This document shows, piece by piece, positions 1 to 8,591 of a stretch of DNA of 10,191 nt (positions are counted from its first letter, which is position 1; every line of letters begins with the position of its first letter). The notes below the pieces were generated by a model. That model was not told the origin of the DNA, did not search any database, and worked only from the letters and a program-made list of their open reading frames with translations. The DNA is from Fibrobacter succinogenes (GTDB taxonomy: Bacteria; Fibrobacterota; Fibrobacteria; Fibrobacterales; CADBQJ01), in contig CADBQJ010000130.1 in assembly GCA_902796785.1 (NCBI GenBank), forward strand, positions 1 to 10,191, written 5' to 3'. The translations under genes and the position numbers were made by a program.

Positions 1-420
1 GCCGAGGAATACGAAGCCGCCCTGATGGAAAAGGCGACCACGGCCGAAGAAGGCGGCATCCCGCGCTGGGAAAACTGCATCAAGGCCTCCGCGCACTACG
101 GCATCGACAACAAGTGGACCTCGCAGTGCCGCGAACGTCTCGTCCAGCTCCGCCCGGACAACGAAGTCGCCGCGATGAAGATCGCCAAGTTCGACCCGAG
201 CACGCTGTTCCGCGACGTCTCCTGGAACAAGAACAAGTCCCGCATCGAACAGATGCTCGCTTCGACGGTCATGACTCCGGGCGAAAAGTACGAGACCCTG
301 AAGAAGATGATCGAAGAAGCCAAGGCCGCCCGCGAAAAGCTGATCAAGGAACGCGACCAGCTGCGCGCCAAGCTCGCTCCCGCCGCGCCCGCCGCCGGCG
401 AAGCGGCCGCCGCCGAGTAG
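1..420 (+). CDS. C-terminal part of an unrecognised helical, Ala/Glu/Lys-rich protein
   Basis: The reading frame is open from base 1 and ends at TAG 418-420, giving 139 residues; the start lies outside the window. An internal ATG at 25 is probably not the start, because the frame continues upstream with similar composition. The visible part is soluble and mainly helical. It has two cysteines (in WENCIK and SQCRER), an 'LVQLRPDNE' stretch resembling the end of a TPR-like helix pair, then a charged stretch (about residues 95-125) likely to form a coiled coil, and an Ala/Pro-rich tail. I do not recognise the family; a TPR-like periplasmic or cytoplasmic protein is only a guess. Glutamate is coded almost entirely by GAA (15 GAA, 3 GAG by hand count), unlike metH downstream, which may indicate high expression. 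A strong terminator follows 18 bp after the stop. Confidence 0.75.
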   Translation, partial: AEEYEAALMEKATTAEEGGIPRWENCIKASAHYGIDNKWTSQCRERLVQLRPDNEVAAMKIAKFDPSTLFRDVSWNKNKSRIEQMLASTVMTPGEKYETLKKMIEEAKAAREKLIKERDQLRAKLAPAAPAAGEAAAAE

Positions 421-438
421 CTTCGGCCGGAGAACTCG

Positions 439-466
439 AAAAGGCCCCGCGACGCGGGGCCTTTTT
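439..466 (+). terminator. Rho-independent terminator after the first gene
   Basis: A 12-bp perfect stem pairs 439-450 (AAAAGGCCCCGC) with 454-465 around a GAC loop and is followed by a T-rich tail (TTTTTCTTTT). It sits 18 bp after the stop codon of the upstream plus-strand gene. The stem begins with AAAA, so on the minus strand it also ends in a short T run and could stop transcripts of the convergent DUF4416 gene, whose stop is at 531. The remaining 467-530 shows nothing else I can support. Confidence 0.9.
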
Positions 467-530
467 CTTTTGCGATCGGCGGCGGAACCGAGCGTTCCCG
501 AATCGGGCGGCGTTCCGGAATGCGCGGCGT

Positions 531-1058
531 TCAGGAGCGGGCGGCGAGAAGGCGGCGCAGCAGCGCGCGCGACGCCTCGAGCCATTCGAGGGCGACGGGG
601 GAGGAGTAGTCCGGGTAGCTCCAGGGGAAGGAATGCCAAGCTCCGTCCTGGTAGTAGAGCGTGGGCTCCACGTAGACGCCGTTCCCGGCGTAGACGCGCT
701 GCTTCTGGTCCTTGGTGGAGGCCAGGAAGAGCTGCCCCTGCGTGAGGCAGCCGGCGTCCACGTTGACCGGGCGCGGGCCGCCTCCGGAGAGCTCCGCCTC
801 GAGCGCGATGGTCAGCCGCTTGCGGTCGGGGAGCTCCTCGCGCGGGAGGAGCTGGCCGAGGGAGAGGTAGCGCCGGATCGGGCTCTCCCCGGCTTCGTCG
901 CGGTAGTAGGAGGTCCAGGGGAACTCGTGCGCGGGGGAGCGCAGCGCGATCGGGCCGATCCGCTCCTCGATCAGGGCGATGGCGGCCGCCTCGTCGCGCT
1001 CGGTGCGCGAAAGGAGCGAAATCGTGAAGAGACCGGGGTCGGGGAGCCGTCGTGCCAT
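531..1058 (-). CDS. DUF4416 family protein
   Basis: This 175-residue protein matches DUF4416 (PF14385) along its whole length, and the length is usual for the family. Visible conserved blocks are 'LFTISLLSRTE' near the N-terminus (10-20), 'FPWTSYYRDEAGE' (46-58), 'RPVNVDAGCLTQGQLFLASTKD' in parts over 96-117, 'QRVYAGNGVYVEPTLYY' (120-136) and 'WHSFPWSYPDY' (141-151). The biochemical role of the family is not known to me; some databases label members GTP-binding, but no P-loop is visible here, so I would not repeat that label. There is no signal peptide or membrane segment, so it is presumably cytoplasmic. The ATG at 1058 agrees with the family N-terminus. The gene diverges from the Nif3/metH operon across only 26 bp, so the two units may be controlled together. 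Confidence 0.88.
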   Translation of the reverse strand: MARRLPDPGLFTISLLSRTERDEAAAIALIEERIGPIALRSPAHEFPWTSYYRDEAGESPIRRYLSLGQLLPREELPDRKRLTIALEAELSGGGPRPVNVDAGCLTQGQLFLASTKDQKQRVYAGNGVYVEPTLYYQDGAWHSFPWSYPDYSSPVALEWLEASRALLRRLLAARS

Positions 1059-1084
1059 GCCCCCAATGTTAATAGTTTTGGGCT
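1059..1084. promoter_or_regulatory. 26-bp AT-rich divergent promoter gap
   Basis: This is the only non-coding DNA between two divergent ATG codons (complement 1058 and 1085). Its core, 1065-1079, is AT-rich in an otherwise very GC-rich stretch. TTAATA at 1069-1074 is a candidate -10 box on the plus strand and reads TATTAA on the minus strand. A start site about 7 bp beyond either box would fall within a few bases of each start codon. No Shine-Dalgarno sequence precedes the plus-strand ATG. Any -35 elements would lie inside the opposite coding sequence, and none is convincing. The promoter assignment is inference from composition and spacing. Confidence 0.5.
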
Positions 1085-1846
1085 ATGGAAGCGCGCAAAC
1101 TGGAAGCCTGGCTGGCGACTTTCCTCGAAGTCGCGAAATTCAAGGACTATTCCCCCAACTGCATGGTCGTCGAAGGCGACCGTGAACCGAAGAAGGGGAT
1201 TTGCGGCGTTTCGCTCAATCTGGAGCTGATCCGCGCCGCAGTCGAACGCGACGCCGACTTCATCCTCGTCCACCATCCCCACGGCTTCTGGAACAGCGAC
1301 CCCAAGCTGCCCCGCGGCACGCTGGCGAAGAAGCTGAAGCTCCTCCTCGAGAACGGCATTTCGGTCTACGGCTACCATCTTCCGCTCGACGGGCACCCCG
1401 TGGTGGGGAACAACGCGCAGATCGCCTCCGCGCTCGGCCTCTTCGAGCGCGAGGGGTTCGCCAGGTCCGGCGAGGGGTTCGTGGGCTGCCAGGGGCTGCT
1501 GGAGCGGCCCGTCCCCGTGGACGAGTTCATGGCGAAGATCTCCGAGGCCGTCGGCGAACCGAACGTGGTCTTCCGCGGCGGGCCGGAGATGGTCCAGCGG
1601 ATCGCCATCTGCTCCGGCGGCGCGGCGAACAACGTGCAGGAGCTGCTGGAACACCCCGGCGTGGACCTCTACCTGACCGGCGAACCGAAGGAACAGACGC
1701 GGCAGCTGGCGCTGGAGGAAGGGTTCCACTTCGTGGCCTGCGGGCACCACGCGACCGAGCGCTTCGGCGTGAAGGCCCTCTCGCGGAAGCTCGAGGAGAA
1801 GTTCGGCCTGGAGATCGAGTTCGTCGACGTCCCCAACCCCGTCTGA
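1085..1846 (+). CDS. Nif3-like dinuclear metal-centre protein (NIF3/YbgI family, type 2 GTP cyclohydrolase I homolog)
   Basis: The 253-residue product matches the NIF3/YbgI/DUF34 family from end to end. The N-terminus (KFKDYSPNCMVVEG, 18-31) is the family opening. The metal ligands are visible: His63-His64 in VHHP, Asp102 in YGYHLPLD, and His221 and Glu225 in CGHHATERFG. These correspond to the ligands of the dinuclear site in Escherichia coli YbgI. The family forms toroidal cytoplasmic hexamers; its physiological reaction is unsettled, and the 'GTP cyclohydrolase' label is indirect. This is the short form, without the inserted PII/CutA-like middle domain of longer homologs. The ATG fits the family start although no ribosome-binding site is seen, consistent with a nearly leaderless mRNA. 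It is the first gene of a tight block, 10 bp ahead of metH. Confidence 0.93.
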   Translation: MEARKLEAWLATFLEVAKFKDYSPNCMVVEGDREPKKGICGVSLNLELIRAAVERDADFILVHHPHGFWNSDPKLPRGTLAKKLKLLLENGISVYGYHLPLDGHPVVGNNAQIASALGLFEREGFARSGEGFVGCQGLLERPVPVDEFMAKISEAVGEPNVVFRGGPEMVQRIAICSGGAANNVQELLEHPGVDLYLTGEPKEQTRQLALEEGFHFVACGHHATERFGVKALSRKLEEKFGLEIEFVDVPNPV

Positions 1847-1856
1847 GGTCCGAGAG

Positions 1857-4612
<2,756 letters not shown>

Positions 4613-4616
<4 letters not shown>

Positions 4617-5494
4617 GCTCGCGTCCTTCCGCGCCGAAGAGTTCGGAAACCGCGCTCTGGCGCCCGTCGCGCGACGAGGTCTCCGGGCTCGTCGAGTGGT
4701 CCGCGTTCTTCGCGGCGTGGGGCTTCCGCGGGCACTGGCCGGCGATCGCCGACGATCCGGAACAGCGCGACGAGGCCCTGAAGCTCTTCCGCGACGCGCA
4801 GGATGAGCTGGCGCGCCTGGAGCCCGACATCCGCTGCGTCGCCGCGGTCCTCCCGGCCAACGCCGTCGGCGAGGACGTGGAGATCTACGCGTCGGAGGCG
4901 CGCGACGCGGTCCGCGAGCGGCTCTGCTTCCTGCGGATGCAGCGCGTCCGCGCCGACGGCGGGCCGCTCTATTCCCTTTCGGACTTCGTCGCGCCGAAAT
5001 CCTCCGGGATCCCGGACTGGATCGGCCTCTTCGAGGTCTCCGTCTTCGGGGGAACCGAGGCCGCCGCGGAGGCGCGCTCGCGCGGCGACGAGTACTCCGC
5101 GCTCCTCCGGCAGCTGCTGTTCGACCGGCTGGCCGAGGCCGCCGCGGAGTGGACGCACCGGAAGACGATGAGCGACCTCTGGGGAATCGGCGACGGCGGG
5201 CCCGCGGTCGGCATCCGCCCCGCGCCGGGGTATCCCGCCTGCCCCGACCACACGGAGAAGGCGAAGATCTGGTCGCTGCTGGAGGTGGAGCGGAACGTCG
5301 GCGCGAAGCTGACGGAGAACTACGCGATCTCCCCGGTCTCCTCGGTCTGCGGGCTGATGTTCGCCCACCCGAAGAGCACTTACTTCGGAATCGGGAAGAT
5401 CGGCCGCGACCAGCTCGCGGACTACGCGTCCCGCAAGGGATGGACGATGGACGAGGCGCGGCGCTGGCTGGCGCCTTCCCTGGACGAGGAGTGA
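4613..5494 (+). CDS. Stand-alone methionine synthase activation (AdoMet-binding) domain protein
   Basis: The 293-residue product is the C-terminal activation domain of MetH (Met_synt_B12, PF02965) as a separate polypeptide. The domain binds AdoMet and the flavodoxin-type electron donor, and remethylates cob(II)alamin formed when MetH is accidentally oxidised. Visible landmarks, close to E. coli MetH, are VEWSAFFAAWGFRGHWP (27-43), PANAVGEDVEIY (81-92), LSDFVAPKSSGIPDWIG (122-138), DRLAEAAAEWTH (171-182), the AdoMet-binding RPAPGYPACPDHTEK (202-216), TENYAISPVSSVCG (234-247) and the closing DQLADYASRKG...RRWLAP. The first 25 residues correspond to the inter-domain linker. The TTG start overlaps the metH stop, so translation is probably coupled and stoichiometric. 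A single indel splitting an ordinary MetH is the main alternative, since removing the frame break would give a near-normal linker length. The domain shows no decay. Confidence 0.93.
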
Positions 5495-5496
5495 CG

Positions 5497-6978
5497 ATGC
5501 GCATATCGGAATGGATGGCGGAAAGCGGCGTGAAGTTCGGCACCAGCGGGGCCCGCGGGCTCGTCTCCAGGATGGACGACCGGCTCTGCTTCGTCTACGC
5601 GACGGGCTTCCTGAAGCACCTGGAGAACCTGGGCGAGTTCGGCCCGGGGACGAAGGTGGCCCTCGGCGGCGACCTGCGCCCCTCCACGCCGCGCATCGTC
5701 CGGGCCTGCGCCGCCGCGGTCCGCCGCCTGGGCGGCGAGGTCCTGCACTGCGGAGCGATTCCCTCGCCCGCGCTGGCCTGCGGCGCGATGGCCCGGGGGA
5801 TCCCCTCGATCATGGTGACGGGGAGCCACATTCCCGCGGACCGCAACGGCATCAAGTTCACGCGCGCCTCGGGCGAAATCCGCAAGGAGGACGAGCGGGG
5901 GATCTCCGCGCTGGAGGTCGAGGTCCCGGACGGGCTCTTCTCGCCCGAAGGGGCGCTCCTCTCCGACGAGCCCGACGGCTTCGGCGCCGTCCCCGAGGCG
6001 GGGTGGGCCCACGAAATCTACGCGAAGCGGATTCTGGAATTCCTCGGGGGCGGCGCGCTGCGCGGCCTGCGCCTGGGGTACTACCAGCACTCCGCCGTCG
6101 GGCGCGACTTCCTGCCGGAGCTCCTGCGCCGGATGGGCGCCGAGGTCGAGCCCCTGGCCCGCGCGGAGGAATTCGTCCCCGTGGACACCGAGGCGATCTC
6201 GGACCGCGACCGGAAGCTCGGCCGCGAATGGGGCGCGCTCGGGCGCTACGACGCGGTCCTCTCGACCGACGGGGACTCCGACCGGCCGCTCCTCGCGGAC
6301 GAGCGCGGAATCTGGTGGCGCGGAGACGCTCTCGGCCTGACGGCCGCGCGGGAGCTCGGAGCGCGGGCTGTCGCGCTTCCCGCGAGCTGCACGACCGGCG
6401 CCGAGCTCTGCGGCTGGTTCGAGATCCTGCGCACGAAGATCGGCAGCCCCTACGTCATCGCCGGGATGGAGGAGCTCGCCGCCCGCGCGCCCGAAGGGGC
6501 CTCCGTCGTCGGGTTCGAGGCGAACGGCGGCTTCCTCGTCCAGACCGAAGCCCGCCGCGACGGCCGGGTTCTCCCGCCCCTCCCGACGCGCGACGCGCTG
6601 CTCCCGATGGTCCTCGCCCTCTCGGCGGCCTCGCGCCGGAAGATCCCCCTCTCCGCGCTCCTGGCCGAGCTGCCCGCGCGCGCCGGAGCCAGCGGGCTTC
6701 TGCGCGAATACCCGACGGAGCGGAGCGCCGCCGCGATCGAGCGGCTCCGGCGCGCGACCCTGCCCGAACTGACCGCGGAATTCGCGGGGATCGAAGGCAC
6801 GGAGGCGGTCCGGGTCGACGACCTGGACGGCGTGCGGATCTTCTTCGCCGACGGCGACACGATCCACCTGCGCCCCTCGGGGAACGCGCCCGAATTCCGG
6901 TGCTACACCGAAAGCGGCTCCGAAGAGCGCGCCGAAGAGCTTCTGGCGAAGACGCTCGCGGCGATGGCGGAGTTCTAG
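5497..6978 (+). CDS. Alpha-D-phosphohexomutase (phosphomannomutase/phosphoglucomutase family)
   Basis: This cytoplasmic enzyme interconverts hexose 1- and 6-phosphates through a phosphoserine, feeding nucleotide-sugar synthesis for envelope polysaccharides or glycogen metabolism. All four family signatures are visible in 493 residues. The N-terminal KFGTSGARG (13-21) precedes the catalytic serine loop VTGSHIPADRNGIKF with Ser110. The Mg-binding loop is STDGDSDRPL (Asp258, Asp260, Asp262), the sugar-specificity loop is GFEANGGF (339-346), and the phosphate-binding loop is RPSGNAPEFR (459-468). The GFEANGG form is common in bacterial enzymes annotated phosphomannomutase, but gluco/manno preference cannot be read safely from sequence. 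ATG 5497 follows the upstream stop by 2 bp and has GAGGAG at 5486-5491 with 5-nt spacing. It is the last gene of the operon; a terminator lies about 70 bp downstream, beyond a repeat element. Confidence 0.93.
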   Translation: MRISEWMAESGVKFGTSGARGLVSRMDDRLCFVYATGFLKHLENLGEFGPGTKVALGGDLRPSTPRIVRACAAAVRRLGGEVLHCGAIPSPALACGAMARGIPSIMVTGSHIPADRNGIKFTRASGEIRKEDERGISALEVEVPDGLFSPEGALLSDEPDGFGAVPEAGWAHEIYAKRILEFLGGGALRGLRLGYYQHSAVGRDFLPELLRRMGAEVEPLARAEEFVPVDTEAISDRDRKLGREWGALGRYDAVLSTDGDSDRPLLADERGIWWRGDALGLTAARELGARAVALPASCTTGAELCGWFEILRTKIGSPYVIAGMEELAARAPEGASVVGFEANGGFLVQTEARRDGRVLPPLPTRDALLPMVLALSAASRRKIPLSALLAELPARAGASGLLREYPTERSAAAIERLRRATLPELTAEFAGIEGTEAVRVDDLDGVRIFFADGDTIHLRPSGNAPEFRCYTESGSEERAEELLAKTLAAMAEF

Positions 6979-6981
6979 GGA

Positions 6982-7045
6982 TTAGGTCTTAGGGATCAGG
7001 GATTAGTGCGGATAATCCGCTACGCGTAGATTGGAAAAGGGCTCC
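6982..7045 (+). repeat. Direct repeat, copy 1 (about 64 bp)
   Basis: This copy matches 8397-8460 at 59 of 64 positions by hand alignment without gaps. The first 29 bases are identical, and the five mismatches fall in the last 35. The first part is built of AGGGAT/TTAGG-like words, with TAGGGAT at 6976-6982 (over the phosphohexomutase stop) and 6990-6996 and a related AGGGATT at 6998-7004. The last part ends in AAAAGGGCTCC, the same string that forms the 5' arm of the terminator in copy 2. Both copies lie just after a plus-strand stop codon and just before a hairpin terminator. Confidence 0.85.
7008..7028. other. Two adjacent palindromes inside repeat copy 1
   Basis: GCGGATAATCCGC (7008-7020) has 6-bp arms around a central A. 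It is followed directly by the perfect 8-bp palindrome TACGCGTA (7021-7028). The equivalent stretch of copy 2 differs at four positions and loses both symmetries. This could be a protein-binding site, a small RNA stem or chance; the sequence does not decide. Confidence 0.4.
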
Positions 7046-7048
7046 GAG

Positions 7049-7075
7049 AAAAGGCTCCGGAAAGGGGCCTTTTTT
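7049..7075 (+). terminator. Rho-independent terminator after the phosphohexomutase gene
   Basis: AAAAGGCTCC (7049-7058) pairs with GGGGCCTTTT (7064-7073) around a GGAAA loop, with one T-G wobble, and a run of six T ends at 7075. It closes the Nif3/metH/phosphohexomutase operon. It starts just after repeat copy 1, with which it partly shares the GGCTCC word, but the hairpin itself is not the one that follows copy 2. Confidence 0.85.
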
Positions 7076-7100
7076 CGCGCAGTCAGGACCTTGTCGTCCC

Positions 7101-7176
7101 AATTTTTGCAAAGGCAAAACCGCGAATTTCTTCGGAAAAGTGATAATTTGGACGAAACACCCAAAAGGAGAGCGGA
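7101..7176 (+). promoter_or_regulatory. Promoter region and ribosome-binding site of the FISUMP lipoprotein gene
   Basis: The stretch between the upstream terminator and ATG 7177 is markedly less GC-rich than the coding DNA. GATAAT at 7142-7147 is a good -10 candidate, 29 bp before the start codon; no -35 box is found at normal spacing. An inverted repeat TTTTGC-AAAG-GCAAAA (7104-7119) lies about 22 bp before the -10 and could be an operator or an upstream element. AAAGGAG (7164-7170), 6 nt before ATG, is a clear Shine-Dalgarno sequence. Together with the flanking terminators this indicates that the lipoprotein gene is transcribed alone. Confidence 0.6.
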
Positions 7177-8388
7177 ATGAAGTCCCAAACCATGAAACTT
7201 TGCCGCGTCGGCGTCCTCGCGGGCCTGAGCGCCTTGACCGCGCTGCTCGCCGCCTGCGGCGACGACGTGACCAACTCCACGACGAACATGACCGGCGCGA
7301 AGACGGTCGCCGATCTCTCCGCCGCCGGCAAGTGCGACTCGTCCGCGCTGGGCGAACTCGTCCTCAACGCCGAGGACGGCGGACTCTACGTCTGCAACGG
7401 CAAGGAGTGGATCTCGATGAAGGGCGAAGGCGGAGAATCCGGCTGCGACCTGAACTCCATCGAAGTGGACGGCGTGGAAGGCGTGGAAATCGTCTGTGGC
7501 AACGCCAAAGACACCGTGCTGAACGGCAGGAAGGGCGACAAGGGCGGTGCCGGCGCTCCGGGCGACTCCGGTACCAGCTGCGTCGGCAACAAGATCGCCG
7601 AGGGGCTCGAAATCGTCTGCGACGGGGTCGTTCTCGACACGCTGACCGACGGCGCCGCGGGCGAAGGGTGCTCCTCCCGGAAGTTCCTCGACGCCTTCGG
7701 CGCGCCTTCCGTCATCGTGACTTGCGGAGACGCGTCCGACACGCTCTATTCGAGCAAGGGGAGTTGCGGCGCGCGAACGTTCGACGCCGCGACGCTTCTG
7801 TGCGACGTTCGGGACAACCGCCTCTACAGGCACGTCACGATCGGCGGTCGGGTCTGGATGGCCGAGAACCTGAACCACGAATACCGGGTGGAGGGCGCGA
7901 CCTACGGCAACTGGTGCTACCGCAACAACGCCGACTATTGCGCCCGATTCGGGCGACTCTATGCCTGGTCGGCGGCGATGGACAGCGCGACGACCGGATG
8001 CGGCAAGTATGCGGACTGCGCGGCTGACTCCGGCAAGGTCCGGGGCGTCTGCCCCGAAGGCTGGCATCTGCCCTCCTCGGCCGAATGGAACGCGTTGATC
8101 GACACGGTCGGCGGCGCGAGCGTCGCCGGAAAGATGCTGAAATCGACCGAAGGGTGGGACGACGGCCACGTCGGGGACGATGTCTACGGTTTCGCGGCGC
8201 TTGGCACAGGCTATTTGGCCGGCAGCTACGATATGTTCATATACGATGGCCTTAGCGAGTATTTCTGGTCTTCGTCCGATGTCAGCGAAACGGCGGCCTA
8301 CACGCTGGGCCTTAGCATAAGCGATGCCGCATCCGTATCCAACGGCGGCAAGAGCGACGGCTTCTCCGTCCGCTGCGTGAAGGACTGA
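7177..8388 (+). CDS. FISUMP-domain lipoprotein (Fibrobacter succinogenes major paralogous domain)
   Basis: The 403-residue protein starts with a lipoprotein signal peptide whose lipobox LAAC places the lipidated cysteine at Cys27; residue +2 is Gly, so outer-membrane sorting is plausible. A Cys53-Cys73 module (LYVCNGKEW) resembles those in other Fibrobacter surface proteins. Next come three degenerate units, each with a Cys pair (90/107, 135/148, 165/183) and a pattern like G[VL]EIVCG...DT..G. The first two are joined by six Gly-Xaa-Yaa triplets (117-134). The FISUMP domain spans about 198-403: YRHVTIGGRVWMAENLN, CARFGRLYAWSAAMD, CPEGWHLPSSAEWNALI, YGFAALGTGY, YFWSSS and GFSVRCVKD. The domain occurs in large paralogous families in Fibrobacter; its molecular function is unestablished, and cell-surface or adhesion roles are plausible only. 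Residues 335-388 use far more AT-ending codons than the rest. The gene is flanked by direct repeats and has its own promoter and terminator. Confidence 0.93.
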   Translation: MKSQTMKLCRVGVLAGLSALTALLAACGDDVTNSTTNMTGAKTVADLSAAGKCDSSALGELVLNAEDGGLYVCNGKEWISMKGEGGESGCDLNSIEVDGVEGVEIVCGNAKDTVLNGRKGDKGGAGAPGDSGTSCVGNKIAEGLEIVCDGVVLDTLTDGAAGEGCSSRKFLDAFGAPSVIVTCGDASDTLYSSKGSCGARTFDAATLLCDVRDNRLYRHVTIGGRVWMAENLNHEYRVEGATYGNWCYRNNADYCARFGRLYAWSAAMDSATTGCGKYADCAADSGKVRGVCPEGWHLPSSAEWNALIDTVGGASVAGKMLKSTEGWDDGHVGDDVYGFAALGTGYLAGSYDMFIYDGLSEYFWSSSDVSETAAYTLGLSISDAASVSNGGKSDGFSVRCVKD

Positions 8389-8396
8389 ATCAGTGG

Positions 8397-8460
8397 TTAG
8401 GTCTTAGGGATCAGGGATTAGTGCGTAGCATCCGCTTCGCGTAGATGGGAAAAGGGCTCC
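8397..8460 (+). repeat. Direct repeat, copy 2 (about 64 bp)
   Basis: This is the second copy of the element at 6982-7045, in the same orientation 1,415 bp away and 9 bp after the lipoprotein stop. The first 29 bases are identical to copy 1, and five substitutions follow. Its last 11 bases (AAAAGGGCTCC) form the 5' arm of the terminator at 8450-8477, so repeat and terminator overlap here. The palindromes of copy 1 are not kept. Confidence 0.85.
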
Positions 8461-8477
8461 TTTCCGGAGCCCTTTTT
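8450..8477. terminator. Bidirectional Rho-independent terminator between convergent genes
   Basis: AAAAGGGCTCC (8450-8460) pairs perfectly with GGAGCCCTTTT (8466-8476) around TTTCC, followed by a total of five T on the plus strand. Read on the minus strand the same stem ends in four T. It lies between the lipoprotein stop (8388) and the minus-strand small gene (stop at 8481), so it can serve both. Confidence 0.9.
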
Positions 8478-8480
8478 CGA

Positions 8481-8588
8481 TCACTTTTTCCCAAACAGCT
8501 TCGCGAAGCAGAAGGCGCAGAGCGCGACGATCGCGCCCCAGGAGAGGAGCATGAAGAGCAGGCCGCCCGCGGTCAGTTCGGAATCCAT
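8481..8588 (-). CDS. 35-residue single-helix membrane protein, MetS-like NSS transporter small subunit
   Basis: A short frame from ATG (8588-8586) to TGA (8483-8481) encodes 35 residues. It has a short polar N-terminus (MDSELTAGG), one hydrophobic helix (about 10-32: LLFMLLSWGAIVALCAFC...) and a basic end (KLFGKK), so an N-out, C-in helix is expected. Very small proteins of this type, often with a conserved WG in the helix, are encoded directly after many bacterial NSS transporters. The characterised case is MetS of the Corynebacterium glutamicum methionine/alanine importer MetPS. Here the gene begins 3 nt after the transporter stop. Its ribosome-binding site, GGAGG 8 nt before ATG, lies inside the transporter's last codons, so translation is coupled. 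Position, helix and WG motif support the call; at this length similarity alone proves little. Confidence 0.8.
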   Translation of the reverse strand: MDSELTAGGLLFMLLSWGAIVALCAFCFAKLFGKK

Positions 8589-8591
8589 CTT

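Noticed and set aside
471..530. TTCCGGAA-centred inverted sequence near 513-520 as a second terminator for DUF4416.
   Set aside because: The stem is short and has no T run on the minus strand; the strong stem at 439-466 is a better candidate.
1059..1084. Possible cobalamin or SAM riboswitch controlling the metH operon.
   Set aside because: The upstream gap is only 26 bp, far too short for either riboswitch, and none is seen inside the operon's short junctions.
8179..8388. C-terminal variable region of a diversity-generating retroelement target.
   Set aside because: No reverse transcriptase, no second template copy and no adenine-specific pattern are visible in the window. The codon shift is better explained by exchange with a paralog.
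6982..8460. Insertion sequence or composite transposon formed by the direct repeats.
   Set aside because: There is no transposase, and no terminal inverted repeats or target-site duplication could be found. The repeats are short and terminator-linked.
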